Shown here one piece after another: positions 18,012 through 27,556 of a DNA stretch of 64,000 bases. The stretch covers positions 1-64,000 of the forward strand of contig JAEUVK010000195.1 in NCBI GenBank assembly GCA_016787135.1, given 5' to 3'. The stretch's first letter is position 1. Each line of letters begins with the position of its first letter. The stretch is from Chitinophagaceae bacterium (GTDB taxonomy: Bacteria > Bacteroidota > Bacteroidia > Chitinophagales > Chitinophagaceae). Made by a program: the position numbers and the translations under genes. The notes below the pieces were generated by a model. It ran no database searches, was not told where the DNA came from, and saw only the letters and a list, made by a program, of their open reading frames with translations.

Positions 18012-20159
18012 ATGCGAAGGATTTTCTTTGGTTTGATCTTATTGTCATGCTCTTTGTCCGCACTTACCCAGTCGTTCATTACAGATAAGGCATCTGAACA
18101 ACTGAAAGAAGAACAGGGAAGGTTTCTGCTGTATATCAGTTACCTCTCCATTGATTCAAACATAATTGACCGGCTTACCCGTTTTATTGAACAGGAAACA
18201 GATAGCATTCAGTTGGCGATCCTGAAGGATTCATCACAGGATGGTGACCAGAAAACTGATGCCATTTACAGTACCGCTTATTTCCTCCAGGAACTCAGCC
18301 AGAAAATGGCGAGACAGAATTTTGAGATATATGATATTCCAGCTGCACTGGAGTCATTCAAGTTATTGCTGCAGGCGTTGATGGACGGCAAACCTTGTTT
18401 TGAAATAATCAAACCGCTGAACCCTGAGTGTAGCCAGCTAATGGCGGCTTCATTCTGGCGATATGGCCAGTCTGTCTGGATGGAGGATGCCGCTTTATAT
18501 AAACGGGTGGCCTCTTCGCCCGATAATATTCTTCCGTTCATTGAGAAGAACCCAGGGTTCCGCTTTGCCGATTCTCTGTTATTTGTGGTGGCGGCTCATG
18601 ATCCCATCAGCATACTCCGTCACCTGCGGCTGGAAAAGCCAGGTCTGCGATCTGTTACGGAAAGAAATAAAGACAATATTTACCTGCAGCAGATCCTCTC
18701 GTTCATCAATGAACCGTATGCAGCAGAGCTGATACCATTCACCGTGCCGCTTGCTGAGAAAAGAGCAAATAATGAAACTATCATCAAAACAAGATCGGAT
18801 GCCAACGCCTATTTTCGTTTATTGGTCAATACACTGCAGGAAGAATTAAAGAGGCCGCCGGACTCATCCTCTGTATTCCTGCCGCTTTTACGAAATGGTA
18901 TCAAAAAGAAAGCTTTTTCATTTTATGTGAACCGGGTGAATGAACTGCACGGTATGCCCGGCAATACCCGTTTTGCAGCCGTAAAGAACCTGCGGATGCA
19001 AGATATTTATTATGTGATCACCAGTTGTGAAGAAGAGCTTTATACCTCGAGCTACATCGGGCTATACGGGAGACTGATAGAATATTTCCATACACGCCCA
19101 GCAGATTCATTGTTCAGGGCCGTGCAGTATGATGATTTCCGCCGGTTCATCCACATGGCTGCCAGCTACAATACACTCGCAGATTTCCTGAGTTGTATGC
19201 CCCGGGAAACCGCTTCGATGATCATGAACAGGTTCATCACGGGTATTGAAAGCGATACAGAAACAGGCCTGGAAAAAGCAATGGATGTCGCCGATTCATT
19301 TGCCGGGCTGGATTCACTTCATGATGTCACTATACTGGTAAAGCATGAGCTGGTGTCCAATCTTGAGCGTTGCCACAGGGAAGGGTCATATCTCGGTATT
19401 CGGTTATACAGTATCCTTTTGCAGGTGTTTGAACTCGTCAGGCAGAAAAATGATGCATATAAATTGTGGGCCAGTATCGGTAACCAGGAAGTACTGGAGC
19501 GCCGGGTATTGCAGGATAGCCTTCATAATAATATTACAGAGCTGGTATTGTTTTACGGCGATGACGATGGCATCGCTTCCTTCAAAAACTTTCTGGCTTT
19601 ATTCAGCGACATACTCAAATGGGAAGTATTGCAAAATGATCTGTGGGTATCCATCCGTTCTCTTTGTGGTGAACCGTTTATTATCTATGCCAACCTGCCT
19701 CTGGATAATTACCACGATCTTGACCTGCGTGCGCAGGACTCATTGATCACTTTCCTGCGGCAACGATCGCTGAACCCTTCCATACTCATTCACCGGGGAC
19801 ATAGTTATCATCTGAGTAATACCCTGAGGCGGTTGCAGCCTTCTGTAAAGCTGGCCATACTTGGATCATGTGGCGGGTACAATAGTATTTTAAGCGTTGC
19901 CAACATCAGCCCGCAGGCACAGATCATCGTTTCAAAGAAAACAGGTTCTAAACTGATCAACGACCCGATCATTGATGTGATCAACCGGGCGCTGCAGGAT
20001 AAAAAAGACATTGCCTGGCCTGCAGTATGGGAAGAATTGCGGATCCGCTTTGGTGAGGATGAACTTTTACACGGTCTTTTCAATGAATATATCCCGCCAG
20101 CCAGGAACGTAAGCTTGTTTGTACTGAAACTTTTTAATTACTACCGGAGAGCTGTCTGA
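18012..20159 (+). CDS. large secreted protein with a caspase/CHAT-like C-terminal candidate domain
   Basis: The 715-residue protein starts with a signal peptide (MRRIFFGLILLSCSLSALTQS). Residues about 30-520 are helical and unassigned. The C-terminal part has a strand then His in ILIHRGHSYHL (His597), followed after 23 residues by a strand then Cys in LAILGSCGGYNS (Cys620). This resembles the His-Cys dyad layout of caspase-fold peptidases (CHAT, clostripain/gingipain group). The spacing is short for caspases and the assignment is inference. A clear caspase-family protein lies 2 kb downstream. It may otherwise be a catalytically dead relative. Confidence 0.5.
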   Translation: MRRIFFGLILLSCSLSALTQSFITDKASEQLKEEQGRFLLYISYLSIDSNIIDRLTRFIEQETDSIQLAILKDSSQDGDQKTDAIYSTAYFLQELSQKMARQNFEIYDIPAALESFKLLLQALMDGKPCFEIIKPLNPECSQLMAASFWRYGQSVWMEDAALYKRVASSPDNILPFIEKNPGFRFADSLLFVVAAHDPISILRHLRLEKPGLRSVTERNKDNIYLQQILSFINEPYAAELIPFTVPLAEKRANNETIIKTRSDANAYFRLLVNTLQEELKRPPDSSSVFLPLLRNGIKKKAFSFYVNRVNELHGMPGNTRFAAVKNLRMQDIYYVITSCEEELYTSSYIGLYGRLIEYFHTRPADSLFRAVQYDDFRRFIHMAASYNTLADFLSCMPRETASMIMNRFITGIESDTETGLEKAMDVADSFAGLDSLHDVTILVKHELVSNLERCHREGSYLGIRLYSILLQVFELVRQKNDAYKLWASIGNQEVLERRVLQDSLHNNITELVLFYGDDDGIASFKNFLALFSDILKWEVLQNDLWVSIRSLCGEPFIIYANLPLDNYHDLDLRAQDSLITFLRQRSLNPSILIHRGHSYHLSNTLRRLQPSVKLAILGSCGGYNSILSVANISPQAQIIVSKKTGSKLINDPIIDVINRALQDKKDIAWPAVWEELRIRFGEDELLHGLFNEYIPPARNVSLFVLKLFNYYRRAV

Positions 20160-20317
20160 TCTTTGTTCTCGTTTGGGAATATAGACAAGTGAACAGGAAT
20201 CATAGGCTTTCGATAAAAAGGGAGTGACAAAATAATGGTCACGCCGGCCTGAATTTTTCACTATTTTTTGGAATTGCTGTATAGTTATCGTACACTTATG
20301 TTCTAAAACTCTTTATT

Positions 20318-20533
20318 ATGATCAGGACAAAACCAAAACTTGCTTTATTGCTTTTATCTGGCTTATTTTTATTTACCACCGCAGTGATCAGCTGTAACAA
20401 TGGCGACAGTGAGAAAAAAGATGCAGGCGCTGATACGGCTACGAAAAAAGAACCGGCCACTCCTCCTGAGAATACGCAGGACACTACGAAAATGGATACG
20501 GCGGATACCCGCCCGGTCAAGACCACTGACTAA
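20318..20533 (+). CDS. small lipoprotein, Lys/Thr/Asp-rich
   Basis: The 71-residue product has a lipoprotein signal (LLLLSGLFLFTTAVISC). After the Cys follows a short, charged, disordered tail rich in Lys, Asp, Thr and Pro (EKKDAGADTATKKEPATPPE). Such small lipoproteins are common in Bacteroidota. No function can be given. It is a single gene with about 160 bases of upstream sequence. Confidence 0.55.
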   Translation: MIRTKPKLALLLLSGLFLFTTAVISCNNGDSEKKDAGADTATKKEPATPPENTQDTTKMDTADTRPVKTTD

Positions 20534-20591
20534 CCGATCATTCAGTATCTATGGCCACACGGTTATGTGTTCATGCTGAAAAGCTGTGAAC

Positions 20592-22031
20592 TCAAACGCC
20601 GGGTGGCTTTTTCATTTTTATTTTGATCGTTTTTACTTTGAATTTTTCTTCAGGCGTTTTTACCCGGTTACGTACCAGTTTGCTTATCAGCCAGTGCTCA
20701 ATACGGTGATGAGCGGGTATGAGCAACGCTGCTATAGATACAAAGATCAGTATCTCATACACGGGGGTATGATGGGTCAATGCCATTACATACGGGTGCA
20801 GCAGGAGAGTAAGGTATTCAAAGAAGATGAGCAGGGAAAGAATACCCAGTATCTTGATAATGCGGATATGGATCTTGATCCGGCTTAGTAAAAGGGTGAA
20901 GAGAAAAAATCCGGGAATGAATATTCCGATAAAAAGCAACTGTAATTGCTGCAAACGTTCTTTCGCAGCGATTTTTTTGTTCTGTGCTATCTCCAGTTGC
21001 CTGAGTTGCTCATTGGAGGATAGTATCTGTGACTGGCGTATCCTGCTTTTGCTGTTCACCGAATCATTCAGTTCCTGTACATAATTCATATAAACAAAAG
21101 CACTGTCGATATTTTTTTGTTTTTTATAATGATCGGTCAGGAACCTGGCCGCTTCCATTTCATGCGAGAGAAAGCCATCTTTCTTTGCAACAGATACTGA
21201 CAGGGTCGCATAATAGGCAGCAGAATCGCTTTTATTCAATTTGCCGTATAACCTGGCGAGACCCAATGCTGCTTCGCAAAGTATTTCGTCATCATTGACA
21301 GACTGAAGGTGCGTGATGGCCTGTTGATAGTTTTCTTTTGACAGGGGGTATATTCCCATTTTAAGATAACTATGCCCAAGTCCTGTCATGGATGTTCCTA
21401 CCAGGTCCACATCATCAAGACGCTTCGCCAGTTCAAGTGACCTGTTGAAATAGAGGTATGCGGAATCTGAAATATCCAGGCGGTTGTATGCATCACCCAT
21501 GTTCAGGGCGATGTAGTACTTCATATCTTCTACGTTGAATTGACGGATGACCGAATCGGCTTTTGAATAATACTCCAGCGCCTTCCGGTATTCTTCCTGC
21601 AACGCATGTATCACGCCGATATTCATTAACACACTGGCAAGGTTTCGTGGCTTATCCCTTTTCTCTTCTATCTGCAGTTTCTGAATATTCAATTCCAATG
21701 CGCGGGGATAGTTGCCGATCTTGATAAAGGCATTCGCCAATACACCCATCGATCTCGATTGCCCTTCTATGTAGTGGACATCTTTTGCCAGGTATAATGC
21801 CTGCTGGGCCAGCAAGATGGCCGTATCGGGGTTATAAATATTCATCGCACCTGCCAGCTGCCACATTAATCTTACCCGGTTGGTGTCCTGCTTCTCAGCG
21901 GTAAGAAGCTTTCCGAGGCTGTCAGCTTTTGTTTTTTGAGCTGATGCGTCATTGGTAAAGAAGAGAAGAGTAAGCAGCAGAAAATATTTTCCCGCAAAGC
22001 TGGTATAGCGCAGAGATGTGACGGTCATCAT
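20592..22031 (-). CDS. TPR membrane protein without kinase domain
   Basis: The 479-residue protein has a signal peptide, then six or so tetratricopeptide repeats over about 60-330 (LANAFIKIGNYPRALELN, IGVIHALQEEYRKALEYYSK, LGHSYLKMGIYPLSKENYQ), then a coiled stretch. Three hydrophobic segments follow (LFIGIFIPGFFLFTLLL, IIKILGILSLLIFFEYLTLL, VYEILIFVSIAALLI). It ends in a basic tail. It looks like the sensory half of the TPR-LytS kinases seen at 7375, but no kinase follows. The role may be sensing or scaffolding. It lies between two caspase-fold candidates. Confidence 0.7.
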   Translation of the reverse strand: MMTVTSLRYTSFAGKYFLLLTLLFFTNDASAQKTKADSLGKLLTAEKQDTNRVRLMWQLAGAMNIYNPDTAILLAQQALYLAKDVHYIEGQSRSMGVLANAFIKIGNYPRALELNIQKLQIEEKRDKPRNLASVLMNIGVIHALQEEYRKALEYYSKADSVIRQFNVEDMKYYIALNMGDAYNRLDISDSAYLYFNRSLELAKRLDDVDLVGTSMTGLGHSYLKMGIYPLSKENYQQAITHLQSVNDDEILCEAALGLARLYGKLNKSDSAAYYATLSVSVAKKDGFLSHEMEAARFLTDHYKKQKNIDSAFVYMNYVQELNDSVNSKSRIRQSQILSSNEQLRQLEIAQNKKIAAKERLQQLQLLFIGIFIPGFFLFTLLLSRIKIHIRIIKILGILSLLIFFEYLTLLLHPYVMALTHHTPVYEILIFVSIAALLIPAHHRIEHWLISKLVRNRVKTPEEKFKVKTIKIKMKKPPGV

Positions 22032-22212
22032 TATTATTTATAAGAGGAATATCCCGATCCTAATTTAAGTATTAATAAGGTGTTTCAATTTTTTCAGCAA
22101 AAATAATTTGCAGGTTGTTTGATATAAGTCATGAAGTAGAAGGTATTTTTTTGCCGGCTGTATCTATATCGGTAGATTTAAGTTAACTTTCGTTGTACCA
22201 AAACCTGCTGTT

Positions 22213-23553
22213 ATGTCAATAAAATACCTGCTGACGGGACTGTTCATTTTTTTCAGCAGCTTCTCTTTTTCACAGCCATCAGTGTATGAATTCGATTATT
22301 ATTTTGATGTTGACAGTGTCCGCGAACATTATAATGCTTTTCTTGTGAGGAATGATGATGGCACCGGTTTTATACGGGTCAGGTATATTGATGGCGAGAC
22401 CGGGAAACCCGTGATCGTGCATATGCAGATGCAGGAACATTATCTGGGCGATGAGGATGAGAACGACAGCCGCAAGACCGACAGCAGCATTCTTGTTTTT
22501 GAAGGCATCGATCCAAAAGTGATCACAGGCGGCCCCGGTATTCAATATGACCCTGATCTTTTCTGGTTTGAATGGAATAAACAAACAGGGTATTATGAAC
22601 CGTGGGCAGTTATCTCAGAAGGGGCAGATCCGAAGGACGATGTGGAAGGAGTGATCGCCGATATGCGGTTGCTGAACCAGGAAGACCTTACCAAAGAAAG
22701 AGTGCTGGAATATTTCACAGAGAAAGATGAGTTCTATGTCAATCTTTTTGAAACAACAGTAAGAGCATTGACACCCGAACAGAAAAAGAGCCGGCTTCAC
22801 TTGCTGATAGTCGCCAATACGGATGATATATCTATCGGCACTACCTGCGTAGTGGACAAAGATGCTACCTACAAAACATTCAGTCAACTGGCGGAGTTCC
22901 TGGAGATACAATTTGTTCCTAAAGTTATTTTTGGCAAAGAGTTCAGTAAAGTGAACGTGGATAATGCTATCAATGATTTAAGACCGGGCCCCGGCGATAT
23001 TGTTGTGTTTTACTATTCAGGTCATGGATTTGCCAATGTGAAAGACGGTTACACTTTTCCCTATCTCGACCTGCGGGATAAAACATATCAGACATACGGA
23101 GGCGCTTACACGCTGAATATAGAAGACATCTACAAAAGGATAAAGGCCAAAGGGGCAAGGCTGAACCTTGTGTTCAGCGACTGCTGCAACGCAGACCCTA
23201 CGCAAACCACGCTGGTGAGCAGCGACGGCGCCAGTACCCGCAGTTCTTCTATCGGGTGGAGCATGGAAAATTGCAGGGCGCTTTTTATGAACCCCAAACC
23301 GCTGTCGGTATTAATGACAGCTGCATCGAAAGGCGAACTTTCTGCCGGGAACAGCACCGGCGGCATATTTACTTTTAATTTCAGGGAGTCACTGGAAAAA
23401 TTCATAGGGCCTTTTTATTTCAACAGCTCCTGGAATACTATTCTGACCGCCGCCAAATCACAAACCATCAGCAAAGCGAAACGTACATGGTGCCGGCAAC
23501 CCGATAACAGCAAAAAGGTCTGCGTACAGAACCCTGTATTCAAAATGGAATGA
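22213..23553 (+). CDS. secreted caspase-family (peptidase C14) protein
   Basis: The 446-residue protein starts with a signal peptide ending SFSQPS. Residues 1-190 are an unassigned N-terminal region. The caspase-like domain covers about 195-430: HLLIVANTDD, then DIVVFYYSGHGF with His271, and LNLVFSDCCNAD with Cys325 as nucleophile, and later VLMTAASKGELSAG. This is the metacaspase-like dyad (SGHG plus DCC). A signal peptide places it in the periplasm or outside, unlike cytoplasmic defence caspases. Substrate and partner are unknown. Confidence 0.8.
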   Translation: MSIKYLLTGLFIFFSSFSFSQPSVYEFDYYFDVDSVREHYNAFLVRNDDGTGFIRVRYIDGETGKPVIVHMQMQEHYLGDEDENDSRKTDSSILVFEGIDPKVITGGPGIQYDPDLFWFEWNKQTGYYEPWAVISEGADPKDDVEGVIADMRLLNQEDLTKERVLEYFTEKDEFYVNLFETTVRALTPEQKKSRLHLLIVANTDDISIGTTCVVDKDATYKTFSQLAEFLEIQFVPKVIFGKEFSKVNVDNAINDLRPGPGDIVVFYYSGHGFANVKDGYTFPYLDLRDKTYQTYGGAYTLNIEDIYKRIKAKGARLNLVFSDCCNADPTQTTLVSSDGASTRSSSIGWSMENCRALFMNPKPLSVLMTAASKGELSAGNSTGGIFTFNFRESLEKFIGPFYFNSSWNTILTAAKSQTISKAKRTWCRQPDNSKKVCVQNPVFKME

Positions 23554-23617
23554 TCCCTGTTTTCTTTCTTGCCTGAAGCAGCCCTTGCCGTATAATCGCT
23601 ATGGTTTATTTTCGGGC

Positions 23618-24589
23618 ATGGCATTGCTGGAAGTATCAGGTATCAGTAAACAGGGAAAGGATGATTTTTCTGTAAAGAAAGTAAGCTTCACACAGGAGCC
23701 TTTTCAGCATATTGCTATTGCAGGAGAGACAGGATCGGGTAAAACCACATTGCTCAAAATGATCGCAGGCCTGTTACAACCGGATGCCGGTGAAATAAAA
23801 TTTGAGAATAAAAAGGTCATTGGCCCCTGCGATCAGCTGATCCCTGGTCATCCCGGTATTGCTTACCTGAGTCAGTATTTTGAATTGCGTAATAACTACT
23901 GGGTGCATGAGTTACTGGAAATGGCCAATAAACTGGAACAGGGAGAAGCCGATAATATCTTCCGCATCTGCCAGGTAGATCATTTAACAGGGAGAAGAAC
24001 AGACCAGTTGTCCGGAGGAGAGAAACAACGGATAGCATTGGCAGGATTACTCATCACATCGCCCCGCTTATTATTATTGGATGAACCCTTTTCTAACCTG
24101 GATATCCTGCATAAGAATACGATCAAACAGGTATTGCAGGATGTCAGCGAACAAATGAACATTACGAGCATACTGGTTTCGCATGACCCGGTGGACATAT
24201 TATCCTGGGCCGATACCCTATTATTGATGAAATATGGTGAGATCGTTCAGCAGGGAACACCCGAAGAAGTGTACCGGCAGCCCGTGAATGAATACTGTGC
24301 AGGATTGCTGGGAGATTACAATCGTATTACCGGCCCCGGCGGCGGTTTTGTTTCGCCGGCACCTGAAGGAAAACAGTTGATGATCCGGCCGGAAAGTTTT
24401 TTGATAAACGAAAAGACGGAACATACATTGAGCGGGACTGTACAGGAGATCATTTTTTGCGGCAGCCATTATACTATCCATGTACAGGCAGGCGGGCAGG
24501 TGATACGTGTACGAACAGCCCGCCACAACGTAACTGCAGGAGAACAGGTGTTTCTTTCTTTCCGTTCCAGCGACATCGCATACATATAG
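23618..24589 (+). CDS. ABC transporter ATP-binding protein (MalK/PotA-like)
   Basis: The protein is about 323 residues, starting at the Met of MALLEVSG; the frame upstream is open but does not match the family. It has Walker A GETGSGKTTLL, Q-loop YLSQYFEL, signature LSGGEKQRIALAGLL, Walker B LLLLDEPFSNLD and switch His VSHDP. A TOBE-like C-terminal domain follows (LMIRPESFLI, GSHYTIHVQAGGQVIRVR). This places it with the importers of the sulfate/iron/polyamine/molybdate group. No permease or binding protein is adjacent, so it is an orphan ATPase whose membrane partner must be elsewhere. Confidence 0.85.
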   Translation: MALLEVSGISKQGKDDFSVKKVSFTQEPFQHIAIAGETGSGKTTLLKMIAGLLQPDAGEIKFENKKVIGPCDQLIPGHPGIAYLSQYFELRNNYWVHELLEMANKLEQGEADNIFRICQVDHLTGRRTDQLSGGEKQRIALAGLLITSPRLLLLDEPFSNLDILHKNTIKQVLQDVSEQMNITSILVSHDPVDILSWADTLLLMKYGEIVQQGTPEEVYRQPVNEYCAGLLGDYNRITGPGGGFVSPAPEGKQLMIRPESFLINEKTEHTLSGTVQEIIFCGSHYTIHVQAGGQVIRVRTARHNVTAGEQVFLSFRSSDIAYI

Positions 24590-24670
24590 CGGATATTTTC
24601 CGTATGAATTTTATTCCGGCCCAAAACTGTAATATTGATGATCATTCTTTCAACATTAAATACCCGGGCC

Positions 24671-26821
24671 ATGCGTTACTTCCTTCTTGCATTCACCCTT
24701 TTTCTTTTTATTGACAGCCATTCACAGGTAAATAAGCAGCCGGTCTCCGTGACCGATATGCTTAAAATCAGAACAGCGGGCAGTGTGACGCTGACCGATG
24801 ACGGAACTGTGGCCGCATTTACTGTTACTTCCATTGAGCCCGAATCGGACAGCGCTAAATGGGAATACAAATATATTACGCAGATATGGATGATCTCTGC
24901 AGAACCGGGTGCGTCACCCAGACAACTGACCTTCGCCAAAGAAGGCGCTTCGCAACCGGCATGGAGCCCGGATGGAAAACAACTGGCCTTTGTCAGAACA
25001 GTGGACAGCAAACCACAGGTATTCATTTTATCATTGGCAGGTGGTGAGCCGGTGCAACTGACAAAATCAAAATACGGCGCTTCTTCTCCCCGCTGGAGTC
25101 CTGATGGAAAACAGATCGCTTTTTCCGCTTCGGTAAAATGGAAAGAACTGATGAATGATTCTCTGCTCAATCCGGGAAAGAAAGTACCGGCCTGGTGGAC
25201 GGAAAAACCGGGCTTTGCCAAAAACGAACAGATGATTCCGTCGTCAGCGAAACCCAATCCTGATGGCTCGCTGAATGAAGTGAGAGCCTATCTTGATATG
25301 AATGCGAATGACCGGAAAGCAACAGTATTGAACAAACTGAATTTCCAGAGTGAGACGGATATCTCCCCAGAGATGAACTTCAACCATTTTTTTATAGTGA
25401 ATGTTCAGCCGAACGCCGCACCTGTGCCGGTGACGCACGGCTTTTACCGTTTCAGCGATCTTGAATTTACACCCGACGGCAAACAATTCATACTGACCGG
25501 CGATGTGGACTCAATGCAACATCCCGACCGTTCACTTGAATCGGAAATATTTCTTGCAGATGGTAATGGGCTGAAGATGCTCATCGGAAAAGAAGGCATG
25601 TCCTATAACAGTGTGGTGTTATCCCATGATGGCAAATGGCTGGCCCTGCAATATAATAAGACAGGATATGTATCCGTGCCTTCGCTGGCATTGATGCCGG
25701 TGAACGGGTCGGAAAAAGATATGATGACCATATCCTTTGACAGGGATGCCGGTAATATGGTATGGAGTAAAGATGACCAGTCCATTTATTTTACTGCACA
25801 AAGCAATGGCGGTGTGCCTTTGTATAAACTGGATATAAAATCAAAACAGGTGAAGCAACTTACGGATGTGAATACCGGTATGCTGAGTTTTGATATCGTA
25901 AATAATAAACTGGTCTATGTGCAGACCGCTGTTACCGATCCGTCCGAACTGTATATCGCTGATGGCAATGCAACCAATGCAAAGCGGGTAACTGATCTCA
26001 ATAGCGGCTGGCTGCAGCAAAGGATTTTATCCATACCGGAGAAACATACTTTTAAGAACAGCATCGGGCTGACGGTTGAATACTGGGTGATGAAGCCCGC
26101 AGGATATGAACCCGGGAAAAAATATCCTTTGCTGTTAGAGATACATGGCGGCCCCACTGCCATGTGGGGACCGGGTGAATTAACTATGTGGCACGAATAC
26201 CAGTTCTTCTGCAGCAAAGGATACGGGGTGGTGTATTGCAACCCGAGGGGCAGCGGCGGTTATGGCGAAAAATTCTTAAGAGGCAATATCAACGACTGGG
26301 GCGCAGGGCCCACAAGCGATGTGCTGACCGCATTGGATAAAACAGTGGCAGAAGGATGGACCGATACTTCTAAGCTATTGGTCACCGGTGGTTCATATGC
26401 CGGGTATCTCGTAGCATGGATCATCGGGCATGACCAGCGTTTCAAAGCGGCCTGTTCGCAACGCGGAGTATATGATCTGTCCACGTTCTTTGGCGAAGGC
26501 AATGCCTGGCGGCTGGTGCCGAATTATTTTGGCGGCTATCCGTGGCAGCCGGAAACAAAAGCATTGCTGCAAAGGGAATCGCCGGTCAGTTATGTGCAAA
26601 ATATCAGGACGCCATATATCATCTTTCACGGCGACAATGACAGGCGAACCGGTTTTGTGGAAGGGGAGATGCTCTACCGCAGCCTGAAAGTGCTGGGCAG
26701 ACCGGTGGAGTATGTTCGTCATCCCAATGCGACGCATGAGATCACCCGCAGCGGTAATAACCGGCAGCGCATAGACCAGATGTTGCGCACATGGGAGTTC
26801 TTTGAACGCTGGCTGCATTGA
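24671..26821 (+). CDS. S9 family prolyl oligopeptidase-type peptidase
   Basis: The mature start is the ATG at MRYFLLAFTLFLFIDSHSQ, a signal peptide, giving 716 residues. Residues about 30-430 form a WD40-like beta-propeller with repeated SPDGKQLAF-type strands. The C-terminal 250 residues are the alpha/beta-hydrolase domain with nucleophile Ser575 in VTGGSYAGYLVAW, acid in FHGDNDRRTGF, and His in HPNATHEI. It is a periplasmic dipeptidyl or acylaminoacyl peptidase of subfamily S9C/S9B. The peptide substrate is unknown. Single gene. Confidence 0.9.
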   Translation: MRYFLLAFTLFLFIDSHSQVNKQPVSVTDMLKIRTAGSVTLTDDGTVAAFTVTSIEPESDSAKWEYKYITQIWMISAEPGASPRQLTFAKEGASQPAWSPDGKQLAFVRTVDSKPQVFILSLAGGEPVQLTKSKYGASSPRWSPDGKQIAFSASVKWKELMNDSLLNPGKKVPAWWTEKPGFAKNEQMIPSSAKPNPDGSLNEVRAYLDMNANDRKATVLNKLNFQSETDISPEMNFNHFFIVNVQPNAAPVPVTHGFYRFSDLEFTPDGKQFILTGDVDSMQHPDRSLESEIFLADGNGLKMLIGKEGMSYNSVVLSHDGKWLALQYNKTGYVSVPSLALMPVNGSEKDMMTISFDRDAGNMVWSKDDQSIYFTAQSNGGVPLYKLDIKSKQVKQLTDVNTGMLSFDIVNNKLVYVQTAVTDPSELYIADGNATNAKRVTDLNSGWLQQRILSIPEKHTFKNSIGLTVEYWVMKPAGYEPGKKYPLLLEIHGGPTAMWGPGELTMWHEYQFFCSKGYGVVYCNPRGSGGYGEKFLRGNINDWGAGPTSDVLTALDKTVAEGWTDTSKLLVTGGSYAGYLVAWIIGHDQRFKAACSQRGVYDLSTFFGEGNAWRLVPNYFGGYPWQPETKALLQRESPVSYVQNIRTPYIIFHGDNDRRTGFVEGEMLYRSLKVLGRPVEYVRHPNATHEITRSGNNRQRIDQMLRTWEFFERWLH

Positions 26822-26869
26822 CGGAAAGCCACGTCCGCATTTATAGTACATTTAGTAAAACTTTTTGCT

Positions 26870-27493
26870 ATGCCTGCCAAAACCAACTGGCCCGATGCCA
26901 TACAACCCCTGCTGAAAAAATACAAGAGCAAACAACATCCGCTGGAGTATAAGAATGTTTACCAGTTGGTGGTGATGGTGATACTCTCTGCACAGGATTC
27001 GGACAGGAACATCAATAACCTGGCGCCGGAACTGTTCAAAGCTTTTCCTGATATGAAAGCATTGTCGAAAGCCACGGCGGAGACCCTGCAGCCTTTTATC
27101 AGCAAGGTGAGGAACTTTGGCAACAAGACCGGATGGCTGCTTGCATTGGCACAAACAATAAAGGACGATAAGAATATCCCGCTGACGCATGAAGGGCTGA
27201 CGCAGTTAAAAGGTATCGGCCGCAAATCGGCGAATGTTATACTCCGTGAAGCCGGTAAGCCTGCCGAAGGCGTGATCGTTGACCTGCATGTGGTACGTGT
27301 GGCCCCGCGGCTGGGTATTGCTACGGGAACGGATGCCAACAAAATTGAAAAGCAACTGATGGAGGTATTGCCGCAAAAAGACTGGGATGCCGGTATGGCC
27401 ATGTCTTTTCTTGGCCGTGAAATTTGCCGGCCTACACCCAAATGCAGCGAGTGCCTGATGAAAGGAGTGTGTGAGTATTATAAGAAGATTTGA
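26870..27493 (+). CDS. nth: endonuclease III (DNA glycosylase/AP lyase)
   Basis: The 207-residue protein is the base-excision repair enzyme for oxidised pyrimidines. The helix-hairpin-helix LKGIGRKSANVIL contains the catalytic Lys, and VDLHVVRVAPRLG the catalytic Asp. The C-terminal iron-sulfur loop is CRPTPKCSECLMKGVC. Its first two cysteines are spaced by five residues, where E. coli Nth has six. Length is normal. It stands alone, 48 bases after the S9 peptidase gene and possibly co-transcribed with it. Confidence 0.9.
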   Translation: MPAKTNWPDAIQPLLKKYKSKQHPLEYKNVYQLVVMVILSAQDSDRNINNLAPELFKAFPDMKALSKATAETLQPFISKVRNFGNKTGWLLALAQTIKDDKNIPLTHEGLTQLKGIGRKSANVILREAGKPAEGVIVDLHVVRVAPRLGIATGTDANKIEKQLMEVLPQKDWDAGMAMSFLGREICRPTPKCSECLMKGVCEYYKKI

Positions 27494-27556
27494 TGATAGT
27501 TTACATGATTCGTGAGACACGAACCATAGCATGGGGATTTTTTCCATTCACCACTC

